This document shows, one piece after another, positions 28,136 to 37,014 of a DNA stretch of 64,000 nucleotides. Both the position numbers and the translations under genes were made by a program. Numbering within the stretch: position 1 is the stretch's first letter; each line of letters begins with the position of its first letter. The notes beneath the pieces were generated by a model. It was not told the origin of the DNA. It ran no database searches and saw only the letters and a program-made list of their open reading frames with translations. Origin of the DNA: Terrimonas_B sp041743125 (lineage in GTDB: Bacteria > Bacteroidota > Bacteroidia > Chitinophagales > Chitinophagaceae); contig JBGTNK010000025.1 of the NCBI GenBank assembly GCA_041743125.1, forward strand, positions 1 through 64,000, given 5' to 3'.

Positions 28136-30325
28136 ATGAAACAAATTACTTCCATATTTTTTTTATTATTTCTTTTTCTTGATTTGTATGCAGAAGATGG
28201 CTATGATCTGTGGCTCAGGTATAAATTAATTGAAGATCCCCAGTTGCTTTCAACTTATCGAAAAACGATCCGCGGTATAAATATGCCTGCTGACTCACCA
28301 ACACTTTCCGTTGCCAGTGAAGAATTAAAGATGGGATTAATTGGTTTACTTGGAAAAAAAATTCCGGAGTTCTCTTCATTAGAAAACGGGACCCTGCTGG
28401 CCAGTCGAATAAACAAACAAAACATTGTTTCATCATTTATAACAAAGGAACAGGAAAACTCCTTAGGAAAGGAGGGGTTCATTATCCGATCAGTAAATTA
28501 TAAAGGAAAAAAAATAACAGTTATAACAAGCCAGTCAGACATTGGGGTTTTATATGGGATCTTTCATTTCCTCCGCCTGGTTCAAACACAGCAATCCCTT
28601 TCAGATCTTAATATCACCTCTGCTCCTGCATTACAATTACGGCTGTTAAATCATTGGGATAACCTGACCAGGTATGTAGAAAGAGGATATGCGGGTATAT
28701 CCATATTTAACTGGCACACTTTGCCTGGTTATAATGATCCGAGATATAAGGATTATGCCCGGGCCAATGCATCCATAGGGATCAATGGAGTTTCATTGAC
28801 CAATGTAAATGCCAGTGCAGTCATATTAACAAAGCCATACCTTGAAAAATTTGCGGCCCTGGCCGATCTGTTCCGGCCTTACGGTATTAAAGTTTATCTG
28901 ACAGCCCGGTTCAGTGCTCCTATAGAAATTGGAAAATTAAAAACAGCAGATCCCCTGAATGATTCAGTACAACAATGGTGGAATGATAAGGCAAAAGAAA
29001 TTTATCAATTGATCCCGGACTTCGGAGGTTTTTTGGTTAAAGCCAATTCAGAAGGGCAACCCGGGCCACAAAATTATGGCAGAGATCATGCTGATGGCGC
29101 CAATATGCTTGCTGACGCACTGGCACCTTATAATGGAATTATTATATGGCGGGCATTTGTTTATAGTCAACAATCAAATGACCGCTTTAAGCAGGCTTAC
29201 GAAGAATTTAAACCACTTGATGGGAAATTCAGAAAAAATGTCCTGGTACAAGTAAAAAATGGACCGATTGATTTTCAACCCAGGGAGCCTTTTTCCCCTT
29301 TATTTGGTGCTATGAAACACACCCCTCTCATGATGGAATTTCAATTAACACAGGAATACCTGGGCCAGGGAACACATTTAGTTTATGAGGCTCCCATGTT
29401 TAAAGAAGTTTTAAATGCAGAAACCTTTGGAAAAAATTCTGGTAAAGCCTCTGCTGATAGCAAAAAAACGGTAGATCAACAATCCCACGCTACGGTAGCC
29501 AGGGTAATTGATGGTAGTCTAAATAATGACTCATTAAATGGCATGGCAGGAGTTTCCAATATTGGGAATGAGAGAAACTGGACAGGTCACCTTTTTGGCC
29601 AATCCAATTGGTATTCACTCGGCAGATTAGCCTGGAACTTAGAATTAAACAGTGATCAAATTGCTGATGAATGGATTCGACAAACATTTAACAACAACCC
29701 TGTTTTTGTTAACTCGGCAAAAAAAATAATGCTGGCCTCTCATGAAGCATTAGTAAATTATATGACACCTTTGGGATTAAATCATATTATGGGGAATGGC
29801 CATCATTATGGCCCGGCACCCTGGAGTGACAATTTACCAAGACCTGATTGGAATCCGGTTTATTATCATAAAGCTGACTCATTTGGGATTGGCTTTGATA
29901 GAACTGAAAGCGGAACGAATGCTTTAGAACAATATGAGCCCGAAGTCCGTAAAAAATATAAGAATGTAAATACCTGCGATGAGAAATATCTATTATGGTT
30001 TCATCATGTAAGTTGGAAACACAAAATGAAATCCGGAAGAATATTGTGGGAGGAATTATGTTTTAAATATAATGAAGGAGTTAGGGACATAAGATCTATT
30101 CAGCAGGAATGGAATCAATTGGAAAAATTCATTGACAAAGGAAGATTTCAGCATGTAAAGATGTTGCTGGCCATCCAGGTAAAAGACGCCATATGGTGGC
30201 GTAATGCATGCTTACTCTACTTTCAAACATTCAGCCAGATGAAGATTCCAGATGAATATGAAAAGCCTGATAATACGCTGGACTATTACAAAAGTTTGCG
30301 TTTCCCTTACGCACCCGGAAATTAA
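28136..30325 (+). CDS. GH67 alpha-glucuronidase
   Basis: This 729-residue protein has a signal peptide (about 1-19, ending LDLYA), so it acts in the periplasm. GH67 hallmarks are GGFLVKANSEGQPGPQNYG (general acid Glu), VKNGPIDFQPREPFSPLFGA (catalytic Asp) and MMEFQLTQEYLGQGTH (second acidic residue). The enzyme removes 4-O-methyl-glucuronate from the non-reducing end of short aldouronic acids, after the chain has been cut. It lies between the second lacI and SDR genes on the plus strand and links this side of the locus to uxuA. Confidence 0.96.
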   Translation: MKQITSIFFLLFLFLDLYAEDGYDLWLRYKLIEDPQLLSTYRKTIRGINMPADSPTLSVASEELKMGLIGLLGKKIPEFSSLENGTLLASRINKQNIVSSFITKEQENSLGKEGFIIRSVNYKGKKITVITSQSDIGVLYGIFHFLRLVQTQQSLSDLNITSAPALQLRLLNHWDNLTRYVERGYAGISIFNWHTLPGYNDPRYKDYARANASIGINGVSLTNVNASAVILTKPYLEKFAALADLFRPYGIKVYLTARFSAPIEIGKLKTADPLNDSVQQWWNDKAKEIYQLIPDFGGFLVKANSEGQPGPQNYGRDHADGANMLADALAPYNGIIIWRAFVYSQQSNDRFKQAYEEFKPLDGKFRKNVLVQVKNGPIDFQPREPFSPLFGAMKHTPLMMEFQLTQEYLGQGTHLVYEAPMFKEVLNAETFGKNSGKASADSKKTVDQQSHATVARVIDGSLNNDSLNGMAGVSNIGNERNWTGHLFGQSNWYSLGRLAWNLELNSDQIADEWIRQTFNNNPVFVNSAKKIMLASHEALVNYMTPLGLNHIMGNGHHYGPAPWSDNLPRPDWNPVYYHKADSFGIGFDRTESGTNALEQYEPEVRKKYKNVNTCDEKYLLWFHHVSWKHKMKSGRILWEELCFKYNEGVRDIRSIQQEWNQLEKFIDKGRFQHVKMLLAIQVKDAIWWRNACLLYFQTFSQMKIPDEYEKPDNTLDYYKSLRFPYAPGN

Positions 30326-30368
30326 AATCATTAGATTTATTTTTACCAGAACTAATAATTAACAAACA

Positions 30369-31118
30369 ATGACAATTCAAAACAAAAAAGTAGCTATCGT
30401 TACGGGCGGTGGCTCGGGAATAGGGCTGGCTATAGCCGAAAAATTTACAGGCGCCGGCATACACACCGTTATCGTGGGCAGAGATACGAACAAGCTGGAA
30501 AAGTCAAAAAAACAATTGGGGGAACTTTGCTATACCATTCAGGCAGATCTTAGCGACCTGGCTACTATTCCCTTATTGATAGAAAATATTGTAAAGCAGT
30601 TCGGGCAGATTGATATTTTGGTCAACAACGCCGGAATCAATATGAAAAAAGATATTATTGAAGTTTCAGACGAGGATTTTCAGAAAGTCATCACCACTAA
30701 TTTATGTGCTGTTTTTGCCATCTCCCGGGAAGTTATCAAACACATGTTGCCCAGAAAAAGTGGCTCTATCATAAACATCAGTTCTATGGCTGCGCAGTAT
30801 GGATTGCCCAGGGTAATTGGATACAGTGCTTCAAAAACGGCCATTGATGGAATGACCAGGGCTATGGCCGTTGAACTATCACCAAAAGGTATCAGGATAA
30901 ATGCCATTGCCCCTGGTTTTATAGAAACCGATATGACCGCTACCGCCCTGAACAGCGATCCGGAACGCAAACAAAAAGTATTTTCCAGAACTCCTATGGG
31001 CTACATGGGAAAGCCATCCGATATTGGCGATGCTGCTTTGTTTCTTGCAACGGATGCTGCCGGATATATTACCGGTGTTGTACTTCCGGTAGATGGAGGA
31101 AATTCAATTGGATTTTAA
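30369..31118 (+). CDS. SDR family oxidoreductase, probable fructuronate/mannonate or keto-deoxy-gluconate dehydrogenase
   Basis: This 249-residue classical short-chain dehydrogenase has the cofactor motif TGGGSGIG (12-19), NNAG near residue 90 and the active-site YSASK (Y152, K156), ending PVDGG. It follows GH67 by 43 bp. In glucuronate use, a step from fructuronate to mannonate is needed before UxuA, and no classical UxuB is seen in this window, so this SDR may fill that gap. A gluconate or keto-deoxy-gluconate dehydrogenase is the main alternative. It converges with the E1 gene, leaving only 10 bp between stops. Confidence 0.88.
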   Translation: MTIQNKKVAIVTGGGSGIGLAIAEKFTGAGIHTVIVGRDTNKLEKSKKQLGELCYTIQADLSDLATIPLLIENIVKQFGQIDILVNNAGINMKKDIIEVSDEDFQKVITTNLCAVFAISREVIKHMLPRKSGSIINISSMAAQYGLPRVIGYSASKTAIDGMTRAMAVELSPKGIRINAIAPGFIETDMTATALNSDPERKQKVFSRTPMGYMGKPSDIGDAALFLATDAAGYITGVVLPVDGGNSIGF

Positions 31119-31128
31119 TAGCGTTATT

Positions 31129-33207
31129 TTAGTAGGAAAATATTCTTTGTAACGCCTGATTAACTTTTTGACCATTAGGCAGCATTGCTTCCTCGAGTTT
31201 AATATTCATTGGCACAGCTGGGAGATTAAGAGCTCCTATTACTTCAACGGGAACATCAAGAAATTGAAAACAGTTTTTAGATATTCGACCGGCTAATGCC
31301 TCTGCAAATGAATTGTTTTGTTGTTCTTCGGTTACAATCAAGCATTTTCCATGCAGCTTCACCCGTTCAAAAATCAACTCTTCATCAAGCGGATGCAGCG
31401 TACGAAGATCCACAATTTCAATTTTCCCGTTAAAACTTTTTGCTGCTGAAAGAGACCAATATATTCCCATTCCATAGCTAATTATAACACAACTATCTCC
31501 CAAATCAATTGAAGCCTGGCTGGCTTTCAATACTATATTTCCTTTACCAAGCGGAATGATATAGTCTCTTGATGGCTCCGGGCTCTTTGCTTTTTCAGTT
31601 CCGGGTACTTTACTCCAATAAAGCCCTTTATGTTCCAGGAGGATGACAGGGTTCCTATCATAGAAAGCCGCTTTCATTAACCCCTTCATATCTGCTGCAT
31701 TGGAAGGATATACTACTTTGATACCTTTTATTGAAAGCAGGGTTGATTCTATACTTCCACTATGATAGGGACCTCCACCGCCGTAAGCCCCGGTTGGCAC
31801 ACGAAGGATCATCGATACTGGGAATTTCCCACAACTCAGATAACAACTTTTTGAAACCTCCGTGACCAATTGATTGATGGCCGGATAAATATAATCTGCA
31901 AACTGAACCTCTACGATAGGAACTAATCCCACTGCACTCATGCCTACTGTAGAACCTACGATATAAGCTTCCTGTATGGCCGTATTGAAAACCCGGTGAT
32001 CACCAAATTGCTGAGCCAGCGTAGCAGCTTCCCTGAAAACACCACCTAGTCTTCTACCCACATCCTGCCCATATAAAACCGCTTCAGGATGATCCTCCAT
32101 TATTTCGCGGATGGCAAATAAAGCGGCATCGACCATCACTATTTTTTCAGCACCTTCCGGTGCTCTTTCCCCTTTTTCATGGAGTACCGGAGTTGGAACA
32201 AATATATGTTCCTGGACCCTGGCAACCTCTGGTTCAGGAGAAGCAATTGCGCTTGAAAATTCTTGTTCAACCATGGCATTTGCTTCTTCTTCTATTTTCA
32301 GTAATTCGCTTTCTTCTACACCTTTTTCTAAAAGTTTTATTCTCAATTTAAGTCGGGGACAATGTCTTAAATGCTTTGCCCAATCATCATCCGATCTATA
32401 AAATTCTTTTCTAACTCCACTGGTATGATGGCCCAGCAAAGGAACCTGTGCATGAACAAGCCAGGGCTTTCCTTCTTTCCTGATACTATCGCATACAAAC
32501 TTCATCACTTCAAAAGATGCTTCGAAATCGCTCCCATCAACCTGGATCCGGTTCATACCTTTAAACCCTGCTGCAAATTCAAATGCATTCATAGTTCTAG
32601 ATTCCTCTGCTTTTACACTGATACCCCAATTGTTATCTTGTATTAGGTATATAATTGGCAGTTGCTTTAAGACAGCAAACTGAAACGCCTCACTGACTTC
32701 TCCTTCAGTAATACTGGCATCTCCAAGAGAACAAATAACAAGAGGCGAAATGCCTTTATTAATTGCAGAAAGAATCTTTTCGGAGTTCGCCTCCGGGAAA
32801 ACGGACAAATATTGAATACCCTGGGCAATACCTGTGGTGGGAATAACCTGCATTCCGGTGGCACTGCTTTGATGTATAATTGTGGGTTTATCTTTATCCC
32901 GGTAATTGGGATGAGCATAATATTCCCGTCCGCCAGTGAATATATCATCGCCTTTGGCAAGTAATTGTAACATTAATTCAAAGGGTGTAAAACCCAACCC
33001 AAGCAGCATACTTTCATCCCGGTAATATGGGCTTACAAAATCCTGGGGCAACAATTGATATGCAGTTGCAAGTTGAATGGCTTCATGCCCCCTGGAAGTA
33101 GAATGTACATATTTACAAATTGTTCGGTTGGCCTCATACGTTTCAGCCATTTTTTTTACAAGGCTCATTGCCCTGAATGCTTTTTTCAATATGGTAATAT
33201 CAATCAT
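31129..33207 (-). CDS. Fused alpha/beta E1 component of a 2-oxoacid dehydrogenase (branched-chain type)
   Basis: This 692-residue thiamine-diphosphate enzyme joins an alpha part (about 1-320; TPP block GDASITEGEVSEAF ... QDNNWGIS) to a beta part (about 345-692; VLYGQDVGRRLGGVFREA, VPTGAYGGGGPYHS). It decarboxylates branched-chain or related 2-oxoacids and passes the acyl group to a lipoyl E2 subunit. E2 and E3 are not in the window. The single-chain form is common in Bacteroidota. It is unrelated in function to the xylan locus on its left, and a TAnnTTTG box lies upstream. Confidence 0.9.
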   Translation of the reverse strand: MIDITILKKAFRAMSLVKKMAETYEANRTICKYVHSTSRGHEAIQLATAYQLLPQDFVSPYYRDESMLLGLGFTPFELMLQLLAKGDDIFTGGREYYAHPNYRDKDKPTIIHQSSATGMQVIPTTGIAQGIQYLSVFPEANSEKILSAINKGISPLVICSLGDASITEGEVSEAFQFAVLKQLPIIYLIQDNNWGISVKAEESRTMNAFEFAAGFKGMNRIQVDGSDFEASFEVMKFVCDSIRKEGKPWLVHAQVPLLGHHTSGVRKEFYRSDDDWAKHLRHCPRLKLRIKLLEKGVEESELLKIEEEANAMVEQEFSSAIASPEPEVARVQEHIFVPTPVLHEKGERAPEGAEKIVMVDAALFAIREIMEDHPEAVLYGQDVGRRLGGVFREAATLAQQFGDHRVFNTAIQEAYIVGSTVGMSAVGLVPIVEVQFADYIYPAINQLVTEVSKSCYLSCGKFPVSMILRVPTGAYGGGGPYHSGSIESTLLSIKGIKVVYPSNAADMKGLMKAAFYDRNPVILLEHKGLYWSKVPGTEKAKSPEPSRDYIIPLGKGNIVLKASQASIDLGDSCVIISYGMGIYWSLSAAKSFNGKIEIVDLRTLHPLDEELIFERVKLHGKCLIVTEEQQNNSFAEALAGRISKNCFQFLDVPVEVIGALNLPAVPMNIKLEEAMLPNGQKVNQALQRIFSY

Positions 33208-33246
33208 CTATGTCGTTTCATTCTTTGCAATGCTCAGCAAGGTGCA

Positions 33247-33254
33247 CAAATTTA
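33247..33254 (-). promoter_or_regulatory. Bacteroidota -7 promoter box for the E1 gene
   Basis: The minus strand reads TAAATTTG, an exact match to the TAnnTTTG -7 consensus, 40 bp upstream of the E1 start. A clear TTG at the -33 position was not seen. Confidence 0.45.
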
Positions 33255-33374
33255 GGGGGAAGAAAGTTATAATCTAACGAAGAAAAACGGCTTTTTAATG
33301 AGAAGGACTGGTTGGTTTATAATTACTTTGATCCAGGTTGCCACTCCTATTAAAAGAATTCAAATAAATAAAAA

Positions 33375-33403
33375 ATAACCATCCCCTTATAAGAGATGGT
33401 TAT
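33375..33403 (-). terminator. Rho-independent terminator after the FAH-family gene
   Basis: A 9-bp stem (ATAACCATC / GATGGTTAT) with an 11-nt loop is followed on the minus strand by a T-rich run. It lies just past the stop of the FAH-family gene. Confidence 0.75.
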
Positions 33404-33439
33404 TATAAGCAATTGGTTTGAAAATAATTAAATGCGAGT

Positions 33440-34051
33440 TTATTTAATTGTCAGGTTAAACATGCTTACGTCCTCGAGCATGCCTTCTAACTCGTCACCC
33501 ACTACTGTTTCACCCACTCCCGCAGGAGTCCCTGTAAAAATAACATCACCAATATTTACTGAGAAATAGTTAGAAATATAGGCGACTATGCTATCAAAAT
33601 CGAAAATCATTTTAGAGGAATCCCCCTGCTGCACTAATTCTTTGTTCTTGTAAAGCCCAAATTTTATATCGTTCCTGTTTTTTATTTCAGGTAATGTTAC
33701 CCATTTGCCGATAACAGCCGAATTATCCCAGGATTTTGCCTTTTCCCACGGCAGACCCTTAGCTTTCAATTCATTTTGAATATCTCTGGCAGTAAAATCA
33801 ATGCCGGTAGTGATTGCATCATAATATTTTCCCGCAAATTTATCTTGGATGTACTTTCCATTTTTACAAATGCGCAAAACAAGCTCACATTCATAATTAA
33901 GCTCATTCGTAAACTCCGGATAGTAAAATGGTGCATGCGGTTGAAGTAATGCACTCTTAGGTTTCATAAATATGACTGGCTCATCAGGAATTTCATTTCC
34001 AAGTTCTTGAGCATGTGATTCATAATTACGGCCTACACAAAAAATCTTCAT
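33440..34051 (-). CDS. Fumarylacetoacetate hydrolase family protein
   Basis: This 203-residue protein opens with MKIFCVGRNYESHAQELGNE and contains EPVIFMKPKSAL, the metal-binding NYECELVLRI, and a C-terminal DVIFTGTPAGVGE, all typical of the FAH domain. Single-domain members act on acylpyruvates, oxaloacetate or related 2-keto acids using Mg or Mn. The substrate here cannot be set from sequence. It is followed by a terminator and lies downstream of pth on the same strand. Confidence 0.9.
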   Translation of the reverse strand: MKIFCVGRNYESHAQELGNEIPDEPVIFMKPKSALLQPHAPFYYPEFTNELNYECELVLRICKNGKYIQDKFAGKYYDAITTGIDFTARDIQNELKAKGLPWEKAKSWDNSAVIGKWVTLPEIKNRNDIKFGLYKNKELVQQGDSSKMIFDFDSIVAYISNYFSVNIGDVIFTGTPAGVGETVVGDELEGMLEDVSMFNLTIK

Positions 34052-34196
34052 AATCAGGGTGGTTGGTGTTAAAATACATCGGATACTTCTTGTTAACGGT
34101 TGATCCCATATATATCAGCTAAACAAAAGGGTAATTGGAGTCTAAGCATCAAAGGGTTGGAATGCTAAAATAAGTAATCAATATGACTTATCATAA

Positions 34197-34766
34197 TCAA
34201 AACTTGTGATTATTTACTTCGTTCATAGCAAAGGTTATTCCCCTGGTGGCAAAATTCTCAATTACTTCAATCGATTTGTCTATTTTAAGCTTTATAATAA
34301 TTTCTTCTTCCGGATTCCACTTGCTTAAAACAAAATCGGATTGGCGGCCTTTTGGAAAATTATTGCCGATCCCAAATCTGAGCCTTGGGTATTCCGTTGT
34401 CCCTATTAACTCCTGGATGCTTCTCAGGCCATTGTGACCACCATCACTACCAGCTTTCTTCAATCTCAATTTTTCGACCGGAACAGCCAGGTCATCCAGA
34501 ACTACCAGGATGTTATCAGCTAATATTTTTTCCTTATCCATCCAGTATTTTACCGCCCGTCCGCTAAGATTTACATAAGTAGTGGGGCAAATACATATAA
34601 TTATTTTTCCTTTCCATTTTATTTCAGAAACATAGGCTAATCTATCCAAATTAAATTTCCCGCCATGCTTGTTCACAAATGCATTAACCACATCAAAACC
34701 TATGTTATGCCTGGAATGCGCATATTCGTCACCAATATTACCCAATCCAATAATCAAATATTTCAT
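34197..34766 (-). CDS. pth: Peptidyl-tRNA hydrolase
   Basis: This 189-residue enzyme frees peptides from stalled peptidyl-tRNA. YLIIGLGNIGDEYAHSRHN (start, with the catalytic His in RHNIGF), VVLDDLAVPVEKLRLK and GSDGGHNGLRSI are the standard Pth blocks. Length is normal. It follows rplY with a terminator hairpin between them, so it probably has its own promoter in the 34767-34850 stretch. Confidence 0.97.
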   Translation of the reverse strand: MKYLIIGLGNIGDEYAHSRHNIGFDVVNAFVNKHGGKFNLDRLAYVSEIKWKGKIIICICPTTYVNLSGRAVKYWMDKEKILADNILVVLDDLAVPVEKLRLKKAGSDGGHNGLRSIQELIGTTEYPRLRFGIGNNFPKGRQSDFVLSKWNPEEEIIIKLKIDKSIEVIENFATRGITFAMNEVNNHKF

Positions 34767-34854
34767 ATGCTATAAATCATATTGAATAAAGTGTTGGAAA
34801 ATCCTGCATGCATTTTGAGTATGAGGCTAAATATTGCATTAAATTATTTAAAAA

Positions 34855-34879
34855 ACCCGCCTGCATAAGCAAAGCGGGT
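34855..34879 (-). terminator. Rho-independent terminator after rplY
   Basis: ACCCGC / GCGGGT forms the outer stem, with an inner TGC-ttat-GCA stem, followed on the minus strand by TTTTTT. It lies 29 bp past the rplY stop. Confidence 0.85.
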
Positions 34880-34907
34880 GTATTAATAAATTTAAATATT
34901 CGCATCA

Positions 34908-35564
34908 TTATTTTTTCCCGGCAGCCGGTGCAGCTTTTGCAGCGACGGGAGCAGCCTTTGAAGCGGGGGCAGCTGCTGCTGCGGCCGGAGCAGCAGGTGC
35001 AGTAGCTTCCTCCTGCTTTAATTGCCTAGTTAAAACTACAGAGGCAATCGGAATACGGGGAGAATTTAATATCTCATAATTATCCAATTTCACATCTTCT
35101 ACGCGGATATTTCCATTCAATTCAAGGTCATCTATGGATACTTCAATTTGCTCTTTCAGATACTTAGGAAAGGTTTTTACTTTCAACGAATTCAATTTGG
35201 CTACAAATTTTCCACCGTCTTTTACTCCTTTTGAAACCCCTGTAAATTTCAAAGGTATTGTCGCAACTACTTTCTTATCTTCTACTAATTCTAATAGGTC
35301 TATATGTATCAGGTGGTCGCTAACCTTATCGAATTGAAGGTCCTTTAAAATGCATTTGTAGGTTTTTCCTTCCATTTCTACTTCAGCAAACTGGAAACTG
35401 GGTGTATATACCAAAGGTTTAAATGCCACAGCAGGAGCTGAAAAATTAATCTCCTGTGTACCTCCGTAAATTACACCTGGCACCTGGTCCTGAGAGCGGA
35501 GCTGTCGGGTGGCAGTTTTCCCGAATCCGGTCCTCAGTTGCGCCTTGATTGTAATTGATTTCAT
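34908..35564 (-). CDS. rplY: 50S ribosomal protein L25/general stress protein Ctc
   Basis: This 218-residue protein has the L25 beta-barrel (GFGKTATRQLRSQDQVPGVIYG) that binds 5S rRNA, followed by a TL5/Ctc C-terminal domain (about 95-185). The last 35 or so residues form a low-complexity tail rich in Ala, Pro and Lys, seen in many Bacteroidota L25 proteins. It sits between prs and pth, a common gene order in this phylum. Confidence 0.96.
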   Translation of the reverse strand: MKSITIKAQLRTGFGKTATRQLRSQDQVPGVIYGGTQEINFSAPAVAFKPLVYTPSFQFAEVEMEGKTYKCILKDLQFDKVSDHLIHIDLLELVEDKKVVATIPLKFTGVSKGVKDGGKFVAKLNSLKVKTFPKYLKEQIEVSIDDLELNGNIRVEDVKLDNYEILNSPRIPIASVVLTRQLKQEEATAPAAPAAAAAAPASKAAPVAAKAAPAAGKK

Positions 35565-35603
35565 TTTTATTTTATTTGTTTAATTAACGTATAGAATCCG
35601 AAA

Positions 35604-35619
35604 TGATCCAAATGGATCA
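35604..35619. promoter_or_regulatory. Perfect 7-2-7 dyad between prs and rplY
   Basis: TGATCCA-AA-TGGATCA is a perfect inverted repeat 40-55 bp upstream of the rplY start. The 2-nt centre is too tight for a good RNA loop, and there is no T-run after it, so a protein site is more likely than a terminator. Confidence 0.3.
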
Positions 35620-35644
35620 AGTCATTATATTTAGAATATATCAG

Positions 35645-36592
35645 CTATTTATCTCTCCTTTGAGAATGAATAAAGAGGCTGGTGATGCTTTTATTTTCAA
35701 AAGCATTTCTAATGGCAACGGCAAATAATTCTGCTACAGAAATAACTTTGATCTTAGAACTTTCTTTTTTTATAGGAATCGTATCGCAAACCACCAGCTC
35801 CTCTAATACACTATTCTCAATATTTTCATAAGCCTTCCCACTCAACACAGGATGTGTTATTAATGCCCTAATACTCCGGGCACCTTTTTCCTTTAAAAGA
35901 GCTGCACTTTTTGCAAGTGTTCCACCAGTATCACAGATATCATCTATTATTACAATGTCTTTTCCCGTCACATCTCCAATAACAACCATACTCGCAATTT
36001 CATTTGCCCTTTTCCTGTGTTTATCACAAATCACCATTTCAGCATTGAAATAATTGGCAATTTCTCTTACCCTATTGGTAGATCCCACGTCAGGGGCGGC
36101 GAAGGTAAGGTTTTCTAACTTTAAATTTTCAATGTAGGGGATAAAAACTGCGTGACTATCGAGGTGATCTACGGGTATATCAAAATAACCCTGGATTTGG
36201 GGAGCATGTAAATCCATGGTGACTATGCGATCGGCTCCTGCCGCTACTAACATATTTGCAATCAACTTACTACCGATGGCAACCCTGGGTTTATCTTTCC
36301 TGTCCTGACGTGCGTAGCCATAATACGGCAGAACAGCAATAACCTTATAGGCTGATGCCCTTCTTGCTGCATCAATCATTAATAAAAGTTCCAGAATATT
36401 GTCTGCGGGGGAGCAAGTGCTTTGAATGAGGAATACAAAATCGCCACGGATGCTTTCCATGAAAGTCGGGCTCATTTCTCCGTCGCTAAAGCGCTGAATA
36501 TTAATCTTTCCCTGCTTTACTCCGTAGCGTTTGCAAATTTCGTTCGTTAAAACTCCAGAGCTTGTACCGGAAAAGATTTTGGCAGATTGCAT
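35645..36592 (-). CDS. prs: Ribose-phosphate pyrophosphokinase
   Basis: This 315-residue enzyme makes PRPP from ribose 5-phosphate and ATP. RFSDGEMSPTFMESIRGDFVF at the N-terminus, YYGYARQDRKDKPR (ATP loop), DLHAPQIQGYFDIPVDHL and the PRPP loop DIVIIDDICDTGGTL are all present. Size is normal. It is followed by rplY after 80 bp, in which the dyad TGATCCA-AA-TGGATCA is found. Confidence 0.97.
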   Translation of the reverse strand: MQSAKIFSGTSSGVLTNEICKRYGVKQGKINIQRFSDGEMSPTFMESIRGDFVFLIQSTCSPADNILELLLMIDAARRASAYKVIAVLPYYGYARQDRKDKPRVAIGSKLIANMLVAAGADRIVTMDLHAPQIQGYFDIPVDHLDSHAVFIPYIENLKLENLTFAAPDVGSTNRVREIANYFNAEMVICDKHRKRANEIASMVVIGDVTGKDIVIIDDICDTGGTLAKSAALLKEKGARSIRALITHPVLSGKAYENIENSVLEELVVCDTIPIKKESSKIKVISVAELFAVAIRNAFENKSITSLFIHSQRRDK

Positions 36593-36629
36593 GACTTAAA
36601 TAGGTATCTAATGTAATTCTTCGGAGCGG

Positions 36630-36637
36630 CGAAGATA
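36630..36637 (-). promoter_or_regulatory. Possible -7 box for prs
   Basis: The minus strand reads TATCTTCG, one mismatch from TAnnTTTG, 38 bp upstream of prs. It overlaps a small inverted repeat, CTTCG-GAGCGG-CGAAG. Confidence 0.3.
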
Positions 36638-36694
36638 TTACTATCAATGCAATCCCTATTGATCGGGCTGAAAAAAAACGCCTGAAATACTAAT

Positions 36695-36910
36695 TTAACG
36701 GACCACTGCGGCAGTTGATACCTGAACGGGAAAATTTTGCTTTTTTGCAGGCTTCTCAGTCTTAGTGGTATTATCTCCTGTATAGGAATTAAAACTGTAG
36801 AAAAGAGAAGAACATATATAAATGGAAAAAAACAGTACTACAACATACATGACAGCGAAAAACAGTATGGGATGCAGGGCGCCCATAGTATCAGCTCTTT
36901 TAGTTTTCAT
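36695..36910 (-). CDS. Small single-pass membrane protein, unknown function
   Basis: This 71-residue reading frame encodes a short basic N-terminus, one hydrophobic helix (about residues 13-37, rich in Val, Phe and Tyr) and a polar Lys/Thr-rich tail. It has an ATG start and fills the gap between prs and the divergent radC, with no competing gene. I recognise no family. The gene is supported only by a well-formed membrane helix and its clean position, so it is tentative. Confidence 0.5.
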   Translation of the reverse strand: MKTKRADTMGALHPILFFAVMYVVVLFFSIYICSSLFYSFNSYTGDNTTKTEKPAKKQNFPVQVSTAAVVR

Positions 36911-37002
36911 AATAGGGGGTTTTTAAATTATTCAAAAGATGGATTTTATTACTTCACATTGACAATACAACTTAACTTGTATTGCAGGATAAAAATATTA
37001 GC

Positions 37003-37010
37003 TAAACTTG
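37003..37010 (+). promoter_or_regulatory. Possible -7 box for radC
   Basis: TAAACTTG is one mismatch from TAnnTTTG and ends 4 bp before the radC ATG; a TTG at 36982-36984 has suitable -33 spacing. This implies a very short or absent 5' leader. Confidence 0.35.
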
Positions 37011-37014
37011 TTTT

